In this document: positions 37,948-46,826 of the stretch, piece after piece
How the letters are laid out: each line of letters begins with the position of its first letter
Numbering within the stretch: position 1 is the first letter of the stretch
Origin: Solwaraspora sp. WMMD791
GTDB taxonomy: Bacteria > Actinomycetota > Actinomycetes > Mycobacteriales > Micromonosporaceae
Direction of reading: 5' to 3'
NCBI RefSeq assembly: GCF_029581195.1
Contig: NZ_CP120737.1
Location: forward strand, 1,612,001-1,676,000
DNA length: 64,000 nucleotides
The notes under the pieces: generated by a model
Seen by the model: only the letters and a program-made list of their open reading frames with translations
What the model was told of the DNA's origin: nothing
Database searches by the model: none
Program-made: the position numbers and the translations under genes

Positions 37948-38511
37948 TCACACCCGCCACAACGCGTGCACCGGGCGGGGGGCCAGCCGTTCCCGGCCGG
38001 CAAGGAACCCCAACTCCAACAGTACGGTGAAACCGGACACCGTACCGCCGGCGCGTTCCACCAGGTCGAGGGTCGCCCCGGCGGTCCCGCCGGTGGCGAG
38101 CACGTCGTCGACGACCAGGACCCGCTGGCCGGCGGTGAAGGCGTCCTGGTGCACCTCCAGCACCGCTTCGCCGTACTCCAGGGCGTACGCGGCGGCGAAC
38201 GACGCGCGAGGCAGCTTGCCCGCCTTGCGGACCGGCACCACGCCGGTGCCGGTGGCGTAGGCGATCGCGGCGGCGAGCACGAAGCCGCGGGCCTCGATGC
38301 CGGCGACCACGTCGAACGAGTCCGCCCCGTGGTGGGCGATGATGCCGTCGATCACTTCACGGAAGACCGGACCGTCGGCGAACAGCGGCATCAGGTCCTT
38401 GAACACGATGCCGGGCTTGGGAAAATCGGGTACGTCGAGCACTCGGCTGGCCACCAGTGCGGCAGCCTCGGGTCCGCTGTCCCCGATTGCCACCGAGGGG
38501 GTCTGCGTCAC
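37948..38511 (-). CDS. apt: Adenine phosphoribosyltransferase
   Basis: 187 residues from GTG 38511, which has AGGGA 5-6 nt upstream; a GTG at 38529 would add six residues without a ribosome-binding site. Family features: VLDVPDFPKPGIVFKDLMPLF at the start, AGIEARGFVLAAAIA, VRKAGKLPR, and the PRPP motif VLVVDDVLATGGTA. It salvages adenine to AMP. It lies between secF and relA; 175 bp separate it from the relA start and hold only the relA promoter region. Confidence 0.95.
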   Translation of the reverse strand: MTQTPSVAIGDSGPEAAALVASRVLDVPDFPKPGIVFKDLMPLFADGPVFREVIDGIIAHHGADSFDVVAGIEARGFVLAAAIAYATGTGVVPVRKAGKLPRASFAAAYALEYGEAVLEVHQDAFTAGQRVLVVDDVLATGGTAGATLDLVERAGGTVSGFTVLLELGFLAGRERLAPRPVHALWRV

Positions 38512-38615
38512 CTGCGTCCCTTTCCTCACGGATTGTGCCGCGTGGTGGGCGGTACGGGCACCCCTACGGAACCGCTGGTGTGCCCGTACCGGCCGATATG
38601 TCTACCTCTGGTGCG

Positions 38616-39830
38616 TCAGCGACGCTTCGCGCCGCTGGGTCGTTTCCGGTTGCCGCCGCCACCCGGCCGGCCGCCCCGGCCGCCACCGGACTGGCGCTTG
38701 CCGGCGGGCCGGGCACCGGCCTTGGGCGCGGTGCCGGCGAGCGCCTCGTCGGCCTGGGCGTCGGTGGCGGTGTCGGCGACGGCCGCCTCGTCACCGGTGG
38801 CCGCCTCGGTACGCGCGGCGGCCCGACGGGTCGGCCCGCGCTCGGCCAACGAGGCCCGCTTGGCCTGCACCCGCTGGGCGTGCAGCTTGTACTTGGGCTC
38901 CTGCTCCTTGAGCACCGTCACCAGCGGCGAGGAGACGAAGATCGACACGAAGAAGGCCGCGCCCATACCGACGAAGAGCACCAGACCCAGGTCCTTGAGC
39001 GTGCCGGCACCGAGCAGGCCGGCTCCGATGAACAGCAGACCACCGACCGGCAGCAACGCCACGATCGAGGTGTTGATCGACCGCATCAGGGTCTGGTTGA
39101 CGGCGAGGTTCGCGGCCTCCCCGTAGGTCTGGTTGCTGCCGCCGGTGACGCCGCGGGTGTTCTCCTGGATCTTGTCGAAGACCACGACGACGTCGTACAG
39201 CGCGAAACCGAGAATCGTGAGGAACCCGATGATCGTCGACGGGGTCACCTCGAAGCCGGACGCCGAGTAGATACCGGCGGTCAGCACCAGGTCGATCACC
39301 AGGCCGATGACCGCCGCGATCGCCATCCGCGCCTCGAAGCGCAGCACCAGGTAGATGGTGACCAGCACCATGAAGACCAGCAGGCCGAGCAGCGCCCGCT
39401 GGGTGACCTGACCACCCCAGGCACCGCTGACCCGGCTGTCGCTGATCGCCTCCTGCTCGATGCCGAGCCGCTCGGCGAGCCCCTGCTTGAACGCCTCGGT
39501 CTGCGTGGAGTCGAGCTCGCCGGTGCGGAACAGGTAGGTGGTGCCGCCGACCTCCTGGCCGGAGACCACTTCCAGCGGCTCGGCGGTGTCGAGTTCGGCG
39601 AGCTCGGCGTCGAGGGCGTCCTCGGCCTCCAGCAGGGTGCCGACGCTCGACGGCACCTGGAACTCGTTGCCGCCCCGGAAGTCGATGCCGAGGTTGAAGC
39701 CCCGGATCGCGAAGCTGGCGATCGACAGGACGATGACGACAGCGGCGATCACGAACCAGGTGTTGCGCCGCGGGATGATCGGGAGATTGGCCTCGCCCCG
39801 GTAGAGGCGGCCAGCGAATCCGCTGCTCAT
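38616..39830 (-). CDS. secF: Protein translocase subunit SecF
   Basis: 404 residues from ATG 39830, one base after the secD stop. Six membrane helices: the first at about 25-45, the other five after residue 150. Signatures: FRGGNEFQVP after TM1, then LGFALYDVVVVFDKIQENTRG and LRSINTSIVALLPVGGLLFIGAGLLG. The C-terminal 100 residues are a long basic Gly/Arg/Ala-rich cytoplasmic tail, well beyond the conserved core. With SecD it uses the proton-motive force to pull secreted proteins outwards. Confidence 0.95.
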   Translation of the reverse strand: MSSGFAGRLYRGEANLPIIPRRNTWFVIAAVVIVLSIASFAIRGFNLGIDFRGGNEFQVPSSVGTLLEAEDALDAELAELDTAEPLEVVSGQEVGGTTYLFRTGELDSTQTEAFKQGLAERLGIEQEAISDSRVSGAWGGQVTQRALLGLLVFMVLVTIYLVLRFEARMAIAAVIGLVIDLVLTAGIYSASGFEVTPSTIIGFLTILGFALYDVVVVFDKIQENTRGVTGGSNQTYGEAANLAVNQTLMRSINTSIVALLPVGGLLFIGAGLLGAGTLKDLGLVLFVGMGAAFFVSIFVSSPLVTVLKEQEPKYKLHAQRVQAKRASLAERGPTRRAAARTEAATGDEAAVADTATDAQADEALAGTAPKAGARPAGKRQSGGGRGGRPGGGGNRKRPSGAKRR

Positions 39831-39831
39831 C

Positions 39832-41730
39832 TCAGGCCTCCTTGACGCGCGGGTTGCGGATCGGGGTCTCGTCCTCGGTCTTCACCGCGCGGCCGAGGCC
39901 ACTGACCCGGGGCGACAGGAACGCCTTGGTCCGGGCCAGCATCGACATGATCGGGTGCCGGAAGAGGAACACCACGACCAGGTCGAGGACGGTGGCGAGG
40001 CCGAGGGCGAAGGCGAAGCCCTTCACCGTGCCGACCGAGACGATGTAGAGCACGACGGCGGCCATCAGGGTGATCGCATTGGCCGAGATGATCGTCCGCC
40101 GGGCCCGGATCCAGGCCCGGGGTACGGCGCTGCGCGGACTCCTGCCCTCGCGTATCTCGTCCTTGAGGCGTTCGAAGTACAGCACGAACGAGTCGGCCGC
40201 GACACCGAGCGACACGATCAGACCGGCGATCCCGGCCAGGGTGAGGGTGAAGCCGATCTGCCGGCCGAGCACCACCAGCGCGCCGAAGACCAGCAGCGCC
40301 GACAGGATCAGGCTGAGGAAGATGACGATGCCGAGCATCCGGTAGTAGAAGAACGAGTAGACCGCGACCAGCAGCATGCCGATGCCGGCGGCCAGCAGAC
40401 CGGCCCGCAGGTGCTCGGTGCCGAGGGTGGCGGAGATGCTCTGCGCCTCCTGCTGCTCGAAGGTCAGCGGCAGGGCACCGTAGCGCAGGTTGCTGGCGAG
40501 CTCGTTGGCGGTGGCACCGGTGAAGTCACCGGTGATCTGCGAGTCACCGGTGAGCACACCCTGGATCTCCGGTGAAGAGATCACCTCGTTGTCGAGCACG
40601 ACCGCGACCCGGCACTTGCCGTCCTGGCCGAGCGCGCTGGCGTCGCACTCCTGGTCGGTGTTGTTGAACGCCTCGCGGGTCAGCTCGGTCCAGGCCCGCT
40701 GCCCGGAGCCGGTGAAGTTGAGGCTGACCACCCACTGGCCGGTGGTCTGGTCCACCACGCCACTGGCGTCGCTGACGTCGGTGCCGACCACCTTGGCCTC
40801 GTCGAGGAAGTACTTGATCAGCCCTTCGCAGGCGACGACCTGCTGCGACTCGTCCCGGATCGAGCCGGCCTGGCGCAGCAGCAGCTTGTCGCAGGTCACG
40901 TACGGCACGTTGTACTGCACCGTGGCCGGCAGCACCCGTACCTCGGCCGGGGTGAGCTCGCCGAACGGGGCGAGCGTGTCGGCCAGCGACGGGTCGGCGC
41001 TGAAGTCGGCCGGGGCCTGCAGGCCGGTCGCGGCGGCCCAGGCGGCCTCGCCCACCTTGGCCTGGACGGCGGCCAGGTCGGCCGGGCCGTCGTCGGTGGC
41101 GTCGGGGGCCGGCGTCGCCGACGGGCTGGTGCCGGCGCTGGGGCTCGGGTCGGGCGACGCGCTCGGATCCGGCTGGGCCATGCCGCCCTCGCCGCCGGCC
41201 GACGGGCTCGCCTCGGCCTCGGCCTCGGGGGACGCCGCCGGGTCCGGCGACGGGGAGTCCCCCGGTGCCGGCGACTCGCCGCCCTCGGCTGCCTCGCTCG
41301 GGCTCGGGCTGGCCTGCGGCTGCGCCGGCTCGCCACCGTCGGTCGCCTTGAGCACCTTGCGGAAGCGCAGCTCAGCGGCGTTACCGATCTCGGTGAGGTC
41401 GCGGTTCTGGCCGGGCAGCGACACGACGATGTTGCGGTCGCCCTCGGTCACCACCTCCGCCTCGGACACGCCGAGGCTGTTGACCCGGTTCTCGATGATG
41501 TCGCGGGCCTGCTCCAGCGAGGCGGCCGGCGGCGCGCTGCCGTCCTCGGTGGTGGCCTCCAGGGTGACCCGGGTGCCGCCGATCAGGTCCAGGCCGAGTT
41601 TCGGCTCGAGCCGTTCCTGCCAACTGCCGCTCGCTCCGGCGAAGAACACCAGAAGGTAGAGGACGGCGAAGATGAGCCCGAGAGCGGCGAGCTGCCGCCC
41701 GGGGCGCATCTGTCCCTGAGGTGGTGCCAC
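39832..41730 (-). CDS. secD: Protein translocase subunit SecD
   Basis: 632 residues from GTG 41730, with AGGA five bases upstream. TM1 (about 13-33), then the extracytoplasmic P1 domain beginning KLGLDLIGGTRVTLEA. Residues about 130-215 are a low-complexity Pro/Ser/Glu/Ala insertion (PSPSEAAEGG, DPSASPDPSPS) that splits the ordinary domain. The conserved core resumes with GLQAPADFSA and includes FTGATANELASNLRYGALPL, then five C-terminal helices with LGVAADSFVLYFERLKDE. It acts with SecF. YajC is encoded 184 bp upstream. Confidence 0.95.
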   Translation of the reverse strand: MAPPQGQMRPGRQLAALGLIFAVLYLLVFFAGASGSWQERLEPKLGLDLIGGTRVTLEATTEDGSAPPAASLEQARDIIENRVNSLGVSEAEVVTEGDRNIVVSLPGQNRDLTEIGNAAELRFRKVLKATDGGEPAQPQASPSPSEAAEGGESPAPGDSPSPDPAASPEAEAEASPSAGGEGGMAQPDPSASPDPSPSAGTSPSATPAPDATDDGPADLAAVQAKVGEAAWAAATGLQAPADFSADPSLADTLAPFGELTPAEVRVLPATVQYNVPYVTCDKLLLRQAGSIRDESQQVVACEGLIKYFLDEAKVVGTDVSDASGVVDQTTGQWVVSLNFTGSGQRAWTELTREAFNNTDQECDASALGQDGKCRVAVVLDNEVISSPEIQGVLTGDSQITGDFTGATANELASNLRYGALPLTFEQQEAQSISATLGTEHLRAGLLAAGIGMLLVAVYSFFYYRMLGIVIFLSLILSALLVFGALVVLGRQIGFTLTLAGIAGLIVSLGVAADSFVLYFERLKDEIREGRSPRSAVPRAWIRARRTIISANAITLMAAVVLYIVSVGTVKGFAFALGLATVLDLVVVFLFRHPIMSMLARTKAFLSPRVSGLGRAVKTEDETPIRNPRVKEA

Positions 41731-41914
41731 GGCGGTCCTGTCTCCCTGCGCAGTTCGGCCGCTGGGCACCGGGGCGGCAGCGGTTGACGCCACCGGTGGA
41801 CGCGGCGGTGGGGTGGTCGTCCTACCGGTCGCGACCGCCCGTCGGGGCGACCGTGACCGGCAACACAACGATCAGTATCTTCGATGTAACGAAATCGTGG
41901 TGACCCGGGGTGGG

Positions 41915-42265
41915 TCAATCCTTGGTCGGCACCTCGTCCGCCACGGCCGACTCGGTCACCGTGGGCACGTCGGTCTTCTGCACGACCCGGGCGATCGCCG
42001 GTCGGGCGTACCGGGCGTGCACGCCGGGCGACACCTCCAGCATCACGGTCTCGTCGTCCATGCTCGAGACGGTGCCGTACAGGCCGCCGATGGTGACCAC
42101 CTCGTCGCCGGGGCCGATCGACGACTGCATCTGCTCGGCTTCCTTGCGGCGCTTCTGCTGCGGCCGGATCATCATGAAGTACATGACGCCGAAGAGCAGG
42201 GCGATCATCAGAATCGGCATGAAGCTGGTGCCGGCACCAGCAGCGCCGTCTTGTGCCTCGAGCAC
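41915..42265 (-). CDS. yajC: Preprotein translocase subunit YajC
   Basis: 116 residues from GTG 42265, 8 nt after GGAAAGG; the open frame runs further upstream but without a better site. One membrane helix (about 17-37, PILMIALLFGVMYFMMIRPQQKRRKE) is the classic YajC signature, followed by IGPGDEVVTIGGLYGTV. It is an accessory of SecDF. The 145 bp upstream, to the ruvB stop, contain its likely promoter. Confidence 0.92.
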   Translation of the reverse strand: MLEAQDGAAGAGTSFMPILMIALLFGVMYFMMIRPQQKRRKEAEQMQSSIGPGDEVVTIGGLYGTVSSMDDETVMLEVSPGVHARYARPAIARVVQKTDVPTVTESAVADEVPTKD

Positions 42266-42411
42266 AACAACAACCTTTCCGTCAGCCACCCGCAGGGCCG
42301 GTACGCTCTGCGGAGGCAGGATCTCACGTGCCGTACAGACCGCGGCGAGTCTAGTCGGTGTGACTGAGAACCCAGTGGTCGGCACTGATCACGTTCAGAT
42401 CACGAGATAAT

Positions 42412-43500
42412 CTAAGCCTCGAAGTTGAACAAATCCGGCTTGTCAGGCACGGTGCCACGGGTAGAACCGGTGCCGGAGCCAGGCCCACCGAGCGCTCCCG
42501 GCGGCGGCACCCGGCCCAGATGCCGCCACGCCGCCTCGGTCGCCACCCGCCCCCTCGGCGTACGGGCCAGCAGGCCCGCGCGCACCAGGAACGGCTCGCA
42601 CACCTCCTCGACGGTGTCCGGCTGCTCCCCCACCGCGACCGCCAGGGTCGACAGCCCGACCGGGCCACCACCGAACGAGCCGATCAGCGCGCCCAGCACC
42701 GCCCGGTCCAGCCGGTCCAGACCGAGTTCGTCGACGTCGTACACGGTCAACGCCGCCCGCGCCGTCTCCCGGTCGACCACCCCGGCCGCGCGGACCTCGG
42801 CGTAGTCGCGGACCCGGCGCAGCAGCCGGTTGGCGATCCGGGGAGTACCCCGGGACCGGCCGGCGATCTCCACCGCGCCGTCCGGGGTGATCGGCACCGA
42901 CAGGATGCCGGCGGACCGGTGCAGCAGCACCTCCAGATCGGCCGGCTCGTAGAAGTCCAGATGCGCGACGAACCCGAACCGGTCCCGCATCGGACCGGTC
43001 AACAGGCCCGCCCGGGTGGTCGCGCCGACCAGGGTGAACGGCTCCACGTCCAGCGGGATCGCCGTCGCACCCGGCCCCTTGCCGACCACCACGTCGACCC
43101 GGAAGTCCTCCATCGCGCTGTAGAGCAGCTCCTCCGCCGGCTTGGCGATCCGGTGGATCTCGTCGATGAAGAGCACGTCGCCCTCGGCCAGGCTGGTCAG
43201 GATCGCCGCCAGGTCACCAGAGCGCTCGATCGCCGGGCCGCTGGTCACCCGGATCCCCGCGCCCAGCTCGGCCGCGACGATGTTGGCCAGCGTCGTCTTG
43301 CCCAGCCCCGGCGGCCCGCTGAGCAGGATGTGGTCCGGCGGCGTACCCCGACCCATCGCCCCCTTCAGCAGCAGGTCCAGCTGGTCACGGACCCGGTGCT
43401 GGGCGATGAACTCGGCCAGCCGGCGGGGTCGGACGCTGACCTCCGCGTCGCGTTCGGCGTCGCTGGCGTACGCCGACACCAGCCCGGTGTCGTCGCTCAC
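42412..43500 (-). CDS. ruvB: Holliday junction branch migration ATPase RuvB
   Basis: 362 residues from GTG 43500. AAA+ ATPase: Walker [12 protein letters not shown], Walker [11 protein letters not shown], sensor 1 [11 protein letters not shown], arginine finger region [10 protein letters not shown]-terminal winged helix [20 protein letters not shown]. The last 25 residues are a Gly/Pro-rich extension. It drives branch migration on RuvA. The start overlaps the stop of a repeat-made mini-ORF that links it to ruvA. Confidence 0.96.
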   Translation of the reverse strand: MSDDTGLVSAYASDAERDAEVSVRPRRLAEFIAQHRVRDQLDLLLKGAMGRGTPPDHILLSGPPGLGKTTLANIVAAELGAGIRVTSGPAIERSGDLAAILTSLAEGDVLFIDEIHRIAKPAEELLYSAMEDFRVDVVVGKGPGATAIPLDVEPFTLVGATTRAGLLTGPMRDRFGFVAHLDFYEPADLEVLLHRSAGILSVPITPDGAVEIAGRSRGTPRIANRLLRRVRDYAEVRAAGVVDRETARAALTVYDVDELGLDRLDRAVLGALIGSFGGGPVGLSTLAVAVGEQPDTVEEVCEPFLVRAGLLARTPRGRVATEAAWRHLGRVPPPGALGGPGSGTGSTRGTVPDKPDLFNFEA

Positions 43501-43571
43501 CTGGACCTGCCCTCGTCGCTCACCCGGGTCCTACCCACGTCGCTCACCCGGGTCCTACCCTCGCCGCTCAC
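43497..43571 (-). repeat. Tandem ~24-bp repeat / 24-codon mini-ORF at the ruvA-ruvB junction
   Basis: GTGAGCG-containing units start at 43571, 43547, 43523 and 43500 (spacing 24, 24, 23). Each has an AGGACCCGG-like ribosome-binding site before its GTG. The first GTG overlaps the ruvA stop, the last is the ruvB start. The first three are in one frame and encode three copies of an SxxGRTRV-like octapeptide, ending in a TGA that overlaps the ruvB GTG. Confidence 0.75.
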
Positions 43572-44170
43572 CGGGTCCTGCCCAGCAGTCGGATCGCCTG
43601 CTTGAGCAGCACCGGCACCGGCGGCGGCGGTCCGTCGAGACTCTCAGCCACTGCCGCGACCGCCTGATCGGCCTGACCCGCCGTCCAGCCCAGCCCGATC
43701 AGGCCCTGACGCACCTGCTCCGGCCAGGAGCCCCGGGTGACCCCGGCGGCGCCGTCAGCACCCACCGGCACCGGCCCGATCCGGTCGCGCAACTCCAGCA
43801 CCAGCCGCTCCGCGCCCTTCTTGCCGATGCCGGGCACCCGGGTCAGCGCCGCCGTGTCGGCGTTCGCGATCGCCGAGCGGACCGCGTCCGGAGTGAGCAC
43901 CGACAGCACCGCCTGGGCCAGCCGGGGGCCTACCCCGCTGGCCGTCTGCAGCAGCTCGAACAGCTGCTTCTCGGCGTCGTCAGCGAAGCCGTAAAGGGTG
44001 AGCGAATCTTCCCGGACCACCAGACTGGTGGCCAACCGGGCCTGCTCACCCTGGCGCAGGTTGGCCAGCGTGCCGGGCGCGCAGTGCACGGACAGGCCCA
44101 CCCCGCCGACCTCGATCACCGCACTGTCCGGCGCGACCGCCAGCACCACCCCGCGCAGACTCGCGATCAT
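43568..44170 (-). CDS. ruvA: Holliday junction DNA helicase subunit RuvA
   Basis: 200 residues from ATG 44170, overlapping the ruvC stop as ATGA. Domain I OB-fold starts [25 protein letters not shown]; domain II helix-hairpin-helix motifs are [13 protein letters not shown] and [18 protein letters not shown]; domain III (about 150-200) is the RuvB-binding helix bundle. It holds the four-way junction for RuvB. Confidence 0.95.
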   Translation of the reverse strand: MIASLRGVVLAVAPDSAVIEVGGVGLSVHCAPGTLANLRQGEQARLATSLVVREDSLTLYGFADDAEKQLFELLQTASGVGPRLAQAVLSVLTPDAVRSAIANADTAALTRVPGIGKKGAERLVLELRDRIGPVPVGADGAAGVTRGSWPEQVRQGLIGLGWTAGQADQAVAAVAESLDGPPPPVPVLLKQAIRLLGRTR

Positions 44171-44694
44171 CGGTTCCCTCCGGTCCGGGCCGCGCGCTGT
44201 GCGGCGGCCAGCCGGTCATGCGTACCACCTCGCCAGACGTGGCAGATCGCCAGGGCCAGGGCGTCGGCGGCGTCGGCCGGGCGTGGCGGGCTGTCCAACC
44301 GCAGCAGCCGGGTGACCATCGCCGTCACCTGCGCCTTGTCGGCCTGGCCGGAACCGGTGACTGCCGCCTTCACCTCACTCGGGGTATAGGTCCGCACTGG
44401 CAGCCCGGCCCGCGCGCCGGCCAGCACGGCCACCGCGCTCGCCTGCGCGGTGCCCATCACGGTACGCACGTTGTGCTGGCTGAACACCCGCTCCACCGCC
44501 ACGGCGTCCGGTTGGTGCTCGGCGACCAGGGCGGTCAACCGCTGATCCAGCAGCAGCAGCCGGTCCGGCAACTCGGCACCCGGATCGGTCTGCACCACGT
44601 GGTAGGCGACCATCCGGCACGGCCGCCCCGGCACGCCCTCCACCACGCCGACCCCGCACCTGGTCAGTCCAGGGTCGACCCCGAGCACCCGCAC
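44167..44694 (-). CDS. ruvC: Crossover junction endodeoxyribonuclease RuvC
   Basis: 175 residues from GTG 44694, with GGGGAGGAG upstream. RNase H-like fold with catalytic acids in [10 protein letters not shown] (D7), VAVERVF (Glu), and the C-terminal [12 protein letters not shown] pair. It cuts Holliday junctions after RuvAB migration. First of ruvC-ruvA-ruvB, which continues in actinobacterial order towards yajC-secD-secF. Confidence 0.95.
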   Translation of the reverse strand: MRVLGVDPGLTRCGVGVVEGVPGRPCRMVAYHVVQTDPGAELPDRLLLLDQRLTALVAEHQPDAVAVERVFSQHNVRTVMGTAQASAVAVLAGARAGLPVRTYTPSEVKAAVTGSGQADKAQVTAMVTRLLRLDSPPRPADAADALALAICHVWRGGTHDRLAAAQRAARTGGNR

Positions 44695-44820
44695 ACCGCT
44701 CCTCCCCGAACCGCCGCGTCGACACGTACGTGTGTTCGACACCCTAACGAACGGCCCACGGGGATGATCGACCCGACACGCCTGTCGACACGCCTGGGCA
44801 GACCGTTCCGCACTCGGCGC

Positions 44821-44871
44821 GTCAGCCCCGTCGGCGAGTCAGCCCCGTTGGCGAGTCAGCCCCGTTGGCGA
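44821..44871. repeat. 17-bp tandem repeat beyond the B12-binding gene
   Basis: GTCAGCCCCGTYGGCGA occurs at 44821-44837, 44838-44854 and 44855-44871, and a related GTCAGCCGTTGGCGA follows at 44875, which is the end of the coding sequence (stop included). The repeats look like copies of the gene's own 3' end. Confidence 0.75.
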
Positions 44872-44875
44872 GGAG

Positions 44876-45499
44876 TCAGCCGTTGGCGAGCGCGGCCCGT
44901 AGCGCGCCGGCCAGCGACCCGACCGCGACCACCTGCGGCGGCAACGGGTGCGGCCAGCCCGGCCCGGCCGCGCAGCGGCGCAGCGCCGGGAAGTCCCGGC
45001 CCAGCCGGACCAGCGGCGCGGTCCGCGCGGTCACCGTCGTCTGAGCCCAGACGATCACGGTACGCGGCTGCCAGCGGCGGACCGCGTCGGTCAACGCGGT
45101 CCACGGCAGCGCCGCGCCGAGCAGCAGGCAGTCGTACCCGCGTTCGCGCAGCCCGGCCGCGATCGCGTGCAACGCGAGGCTGTGCTGCTCACGCTCGACG
45201 GCGGCGAGCAGGGCACCGCTGGGCATCAGCACCCGGCCCCGGGTACGGCAGCTGCGGTCGAGCCCGGCCCGAATCCCCTCGGAGAGGGTGTGTTCGGCGG
45301 CGATCGCCGGACCGGAGTCGCCGGCGCCGGTGCCGGCGAGCAGCGGCAGGCAGATCCGCTGCCATGTCGGTACGACTCCGTCGGCGGCGATCCGCTCGAC
45401 GATGAGCGTGGCGATCCGGTCAGCGTCATGGTCGTCGACGGCCGACCGGATCCGGGCCACCGTGTGCCATGCCGCCACCGACGTGTGTTCCGCCTGCAC
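44876..45499 (-). CDS. B12-binding domain protein (CarH/MerR-like, no DNA-binding domain seen)
   Basis: 207 residues if started at GTG 45499; the frame stays open to 45904, but that extension is Pro/Arg-rich and not recognisable. The first part (about 1-90) resembles the helical B12-capping domain (IATLIVERIAADGVVPTWQRICLPLL). Next comes a Rossmann-like cobalamin domain with EREQHSLALHAIAAGLRERGY, where the E-x-H matches the upper-ligand position in CarH-type sensors, then WQPRTVIVWAQTT. Light or cobalamin sensing is possible. The MerR HTH normally present is missing. Start and role are uncertain. Confidence 0.6.
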   Translation of the reverse strand: MQAEHTSVAAWHTVARIRSAVDDHDADRIATLIVERIAADGVVPTWQRICLPLLAGTGAGDSGPAIAAEHTLSEGIRAGLDRSCRTRGRVLMPSGALLAAVEREQHSLALHAIAAGLRERGYDCLLLGAALPWTALTDAVRRWQPRTVIVWAQTTVTARTAPLVRLGRDFPALRRCAAGPGWPHPLPPQVVAVGSLAGALRAALANG

Positions 45500-45821
45500 C
45501 AGGCCCGACCCCCAGCGATTCGACTTCCGTTCGCCTGGGGGTTCGCTGGCGGCCCCCGCCCCGGATGCACCCGACACCAGGTCGGTCGCACCTGTTCGGG
45601 AAAGTCGGCGAGCACTCGGTGCTCTGGACCCCGGGGCGTCCGCCCGGATCTCCCATCCGGTTCCCCGATCGGGGATGCGGTCCGGCGGGACCGCGGGCGC
45701 TCGACCGGGCCGGGTCGCCCTCTTCGCGGGGCGACGGGGACATCGCACGAAGGGGGCTGCCGGGTGACCCGGCGCACCGGTGAGCTGCGGGGAGCGGTGA
45801 GGCGCGACGCCCCGGGGTCGT
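45500..45821. other. 322-bp stretch without an assignable gene
   Basis: The minus-strand frame of the B12 protein remains open here, but the encoded sequence is Pro/Arg/Gly-rich. An exact 14-bp palindrome TCCCCGATCGGGGA lies at 45662-45675. Either an N-terminal extension or a long leader; I cannot decide. Confidence 0.4.
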
Positions 45822-46181
45822 TCAGCAGGGACCCGGAAGGGTCCCGGTCGGGTCCCCCGAGGCGGGGGCGACGGTGGGATTGCCCGCCCCGGGGGTGCTT
45901 TCACGGGGACACGCCTGGCTCCCCTGGTTGTTGGCCGCCGCCCTGGTGACGACCCCGGGTCGGCACAGCGCGTCGCGGTAGGCCCGTACGGCGACCACGC
46001 TGCCGTGCCGCTGCGGGTCGTCGCTGATCTCCCGGCCGTAGAGCGTCACCCACGACAGCCACTCCGGGGACGGCCAGACTTCCTCGACCCGCAGCCGGAC
46101 CGGGCGGTCGGCGTCCAGGTGGTCGCACTGGCGCAGCGCCACGAGGTCGCCGGGGCACACCCGCACTTCACCGTCAGGCAT
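45822..46181 (-). CDS. Hypothetical protein, downstream partner of the 46174 gene
   Basis: 119 residues from ATG 46181, overlapping the upstream gene by 8 bases. The first 70 residues look folded (MPDGEVRVCPGDLVALRQCDHLDADRPVRLRVEEVWPSPEWLSWVTLYG in part), small beta-rich, perhaps OB/SH3-like. The last 45 are Pro/Gly/Ala-rich and may be disordered. A GGAA-capped 7-bp hairpin (GGGACCC/GGGTCCC, about 45828-45845) lies inside its 3' end. No family recognised. Together with the next gene it is divergent from the XRE-DUF5753 regulator. Confidence 0.55.
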   Translation of the reverse strand: MPDGEVRVCPGDLVALRQCDHLDADRPVRLRVEEVWPSPEWLSWVTLYGREISDDPQRHGSVVAVRAYRDALCRPGVVTRAAANNQGSQACPRESTPGAGNPTVAPASGDPTGTLPGPC

Positions 46182-46701
46182 CGTCGAGCGCTCCGTACGA
46201 CTCGGCGGACTCGTCCCGGCCGTCGTGCGGGTAACCGTCGGGCATCAACCCGGAAAGATGCAGTACGGCACGGATCCGCCGGGCGTTGGCCGGCTCCCAC
46301 CGGTCCAGGATCGCGATCGCCCGCAGAAACGGACGGCAGGGTCCGGGGACGCCGCCGCAGCGGTGGCACTCCCCGGTGGTCCGGTTCGGCAGGTGTGTCC
46401 TGGCCGTCGAGTTCGCGTCGTGGATCGCCCGGGACAGCTCCGGCGACCGGACCGCTCCGGGTGCCCCGCCGGACCCGGTGGGAGCCGGCGCGACACCCCG
46501 GGCACCGGTCAGCCGAAACGGCCAGCCCTGATCCGGATCCGTCTCGCCGGGATTCCGCTTCGGCAGCGGCGGCCGACCTGGAGTAGGAGCGGACGGAAGG
46601 TCGTCCACATTCCTCTCGTTCGGCATGTCGTCCGGGCATTGCTGGAAAGATCGATATCGGCCGAGGCGGGGTTCACCACCGATTCCGTCGTTCCTGATCA
46701 T
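46174..46701 (-). CDS. Hypothetical Cys-containing protein divergent from XRE regulator
   Basis: 175 residues from ATG 46701 with GAGGGGG upstream. The first 80 residues are disordered (Pro/Gly/Arg). The C-terminal half carries ECHRCGGVPGPCRPFLRAIAILDRWEPANARRIRAVLHLSG (in part): two CxxC-like cysteines followed by two helices, perhaps a small zinc-stabilised module. No known family. It shares a 125-bp divergent promoter region with the XRE regulator at 46827, a layout common to XRE/DUF397-linked unknown genes in Micromonosporaceae (impression, not searched). Confidence 0.55.
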   Translation of the reverse strand: MIRNDGIGGEPRLGRYRSFQQCPDDMPNERNVDDLPSAPTPGRPPLPKRNPGETDPDQGWPFRLTGARGVAPAPTGSGGAPGAVRSPELSRAIHDANSTARTHLPNRTTGECHRCGGVPGPCRPFLRAIAILDRWEPANARRIRAVLHLSGLMPDGYPHDGRDESAESYGALDDA

Positions 46702-46826
46702 GCTTTCCCCCTCGGGTGGAGTCGACCGGGGTCGTACTTCCGTCGATTTCCACCCTGGACTGTGCGCCCCCTCCGACGGAAGATGACTACAGGGGTCGCA
46801 TAGAGCAGTACCGCACTGAAGAGTCC

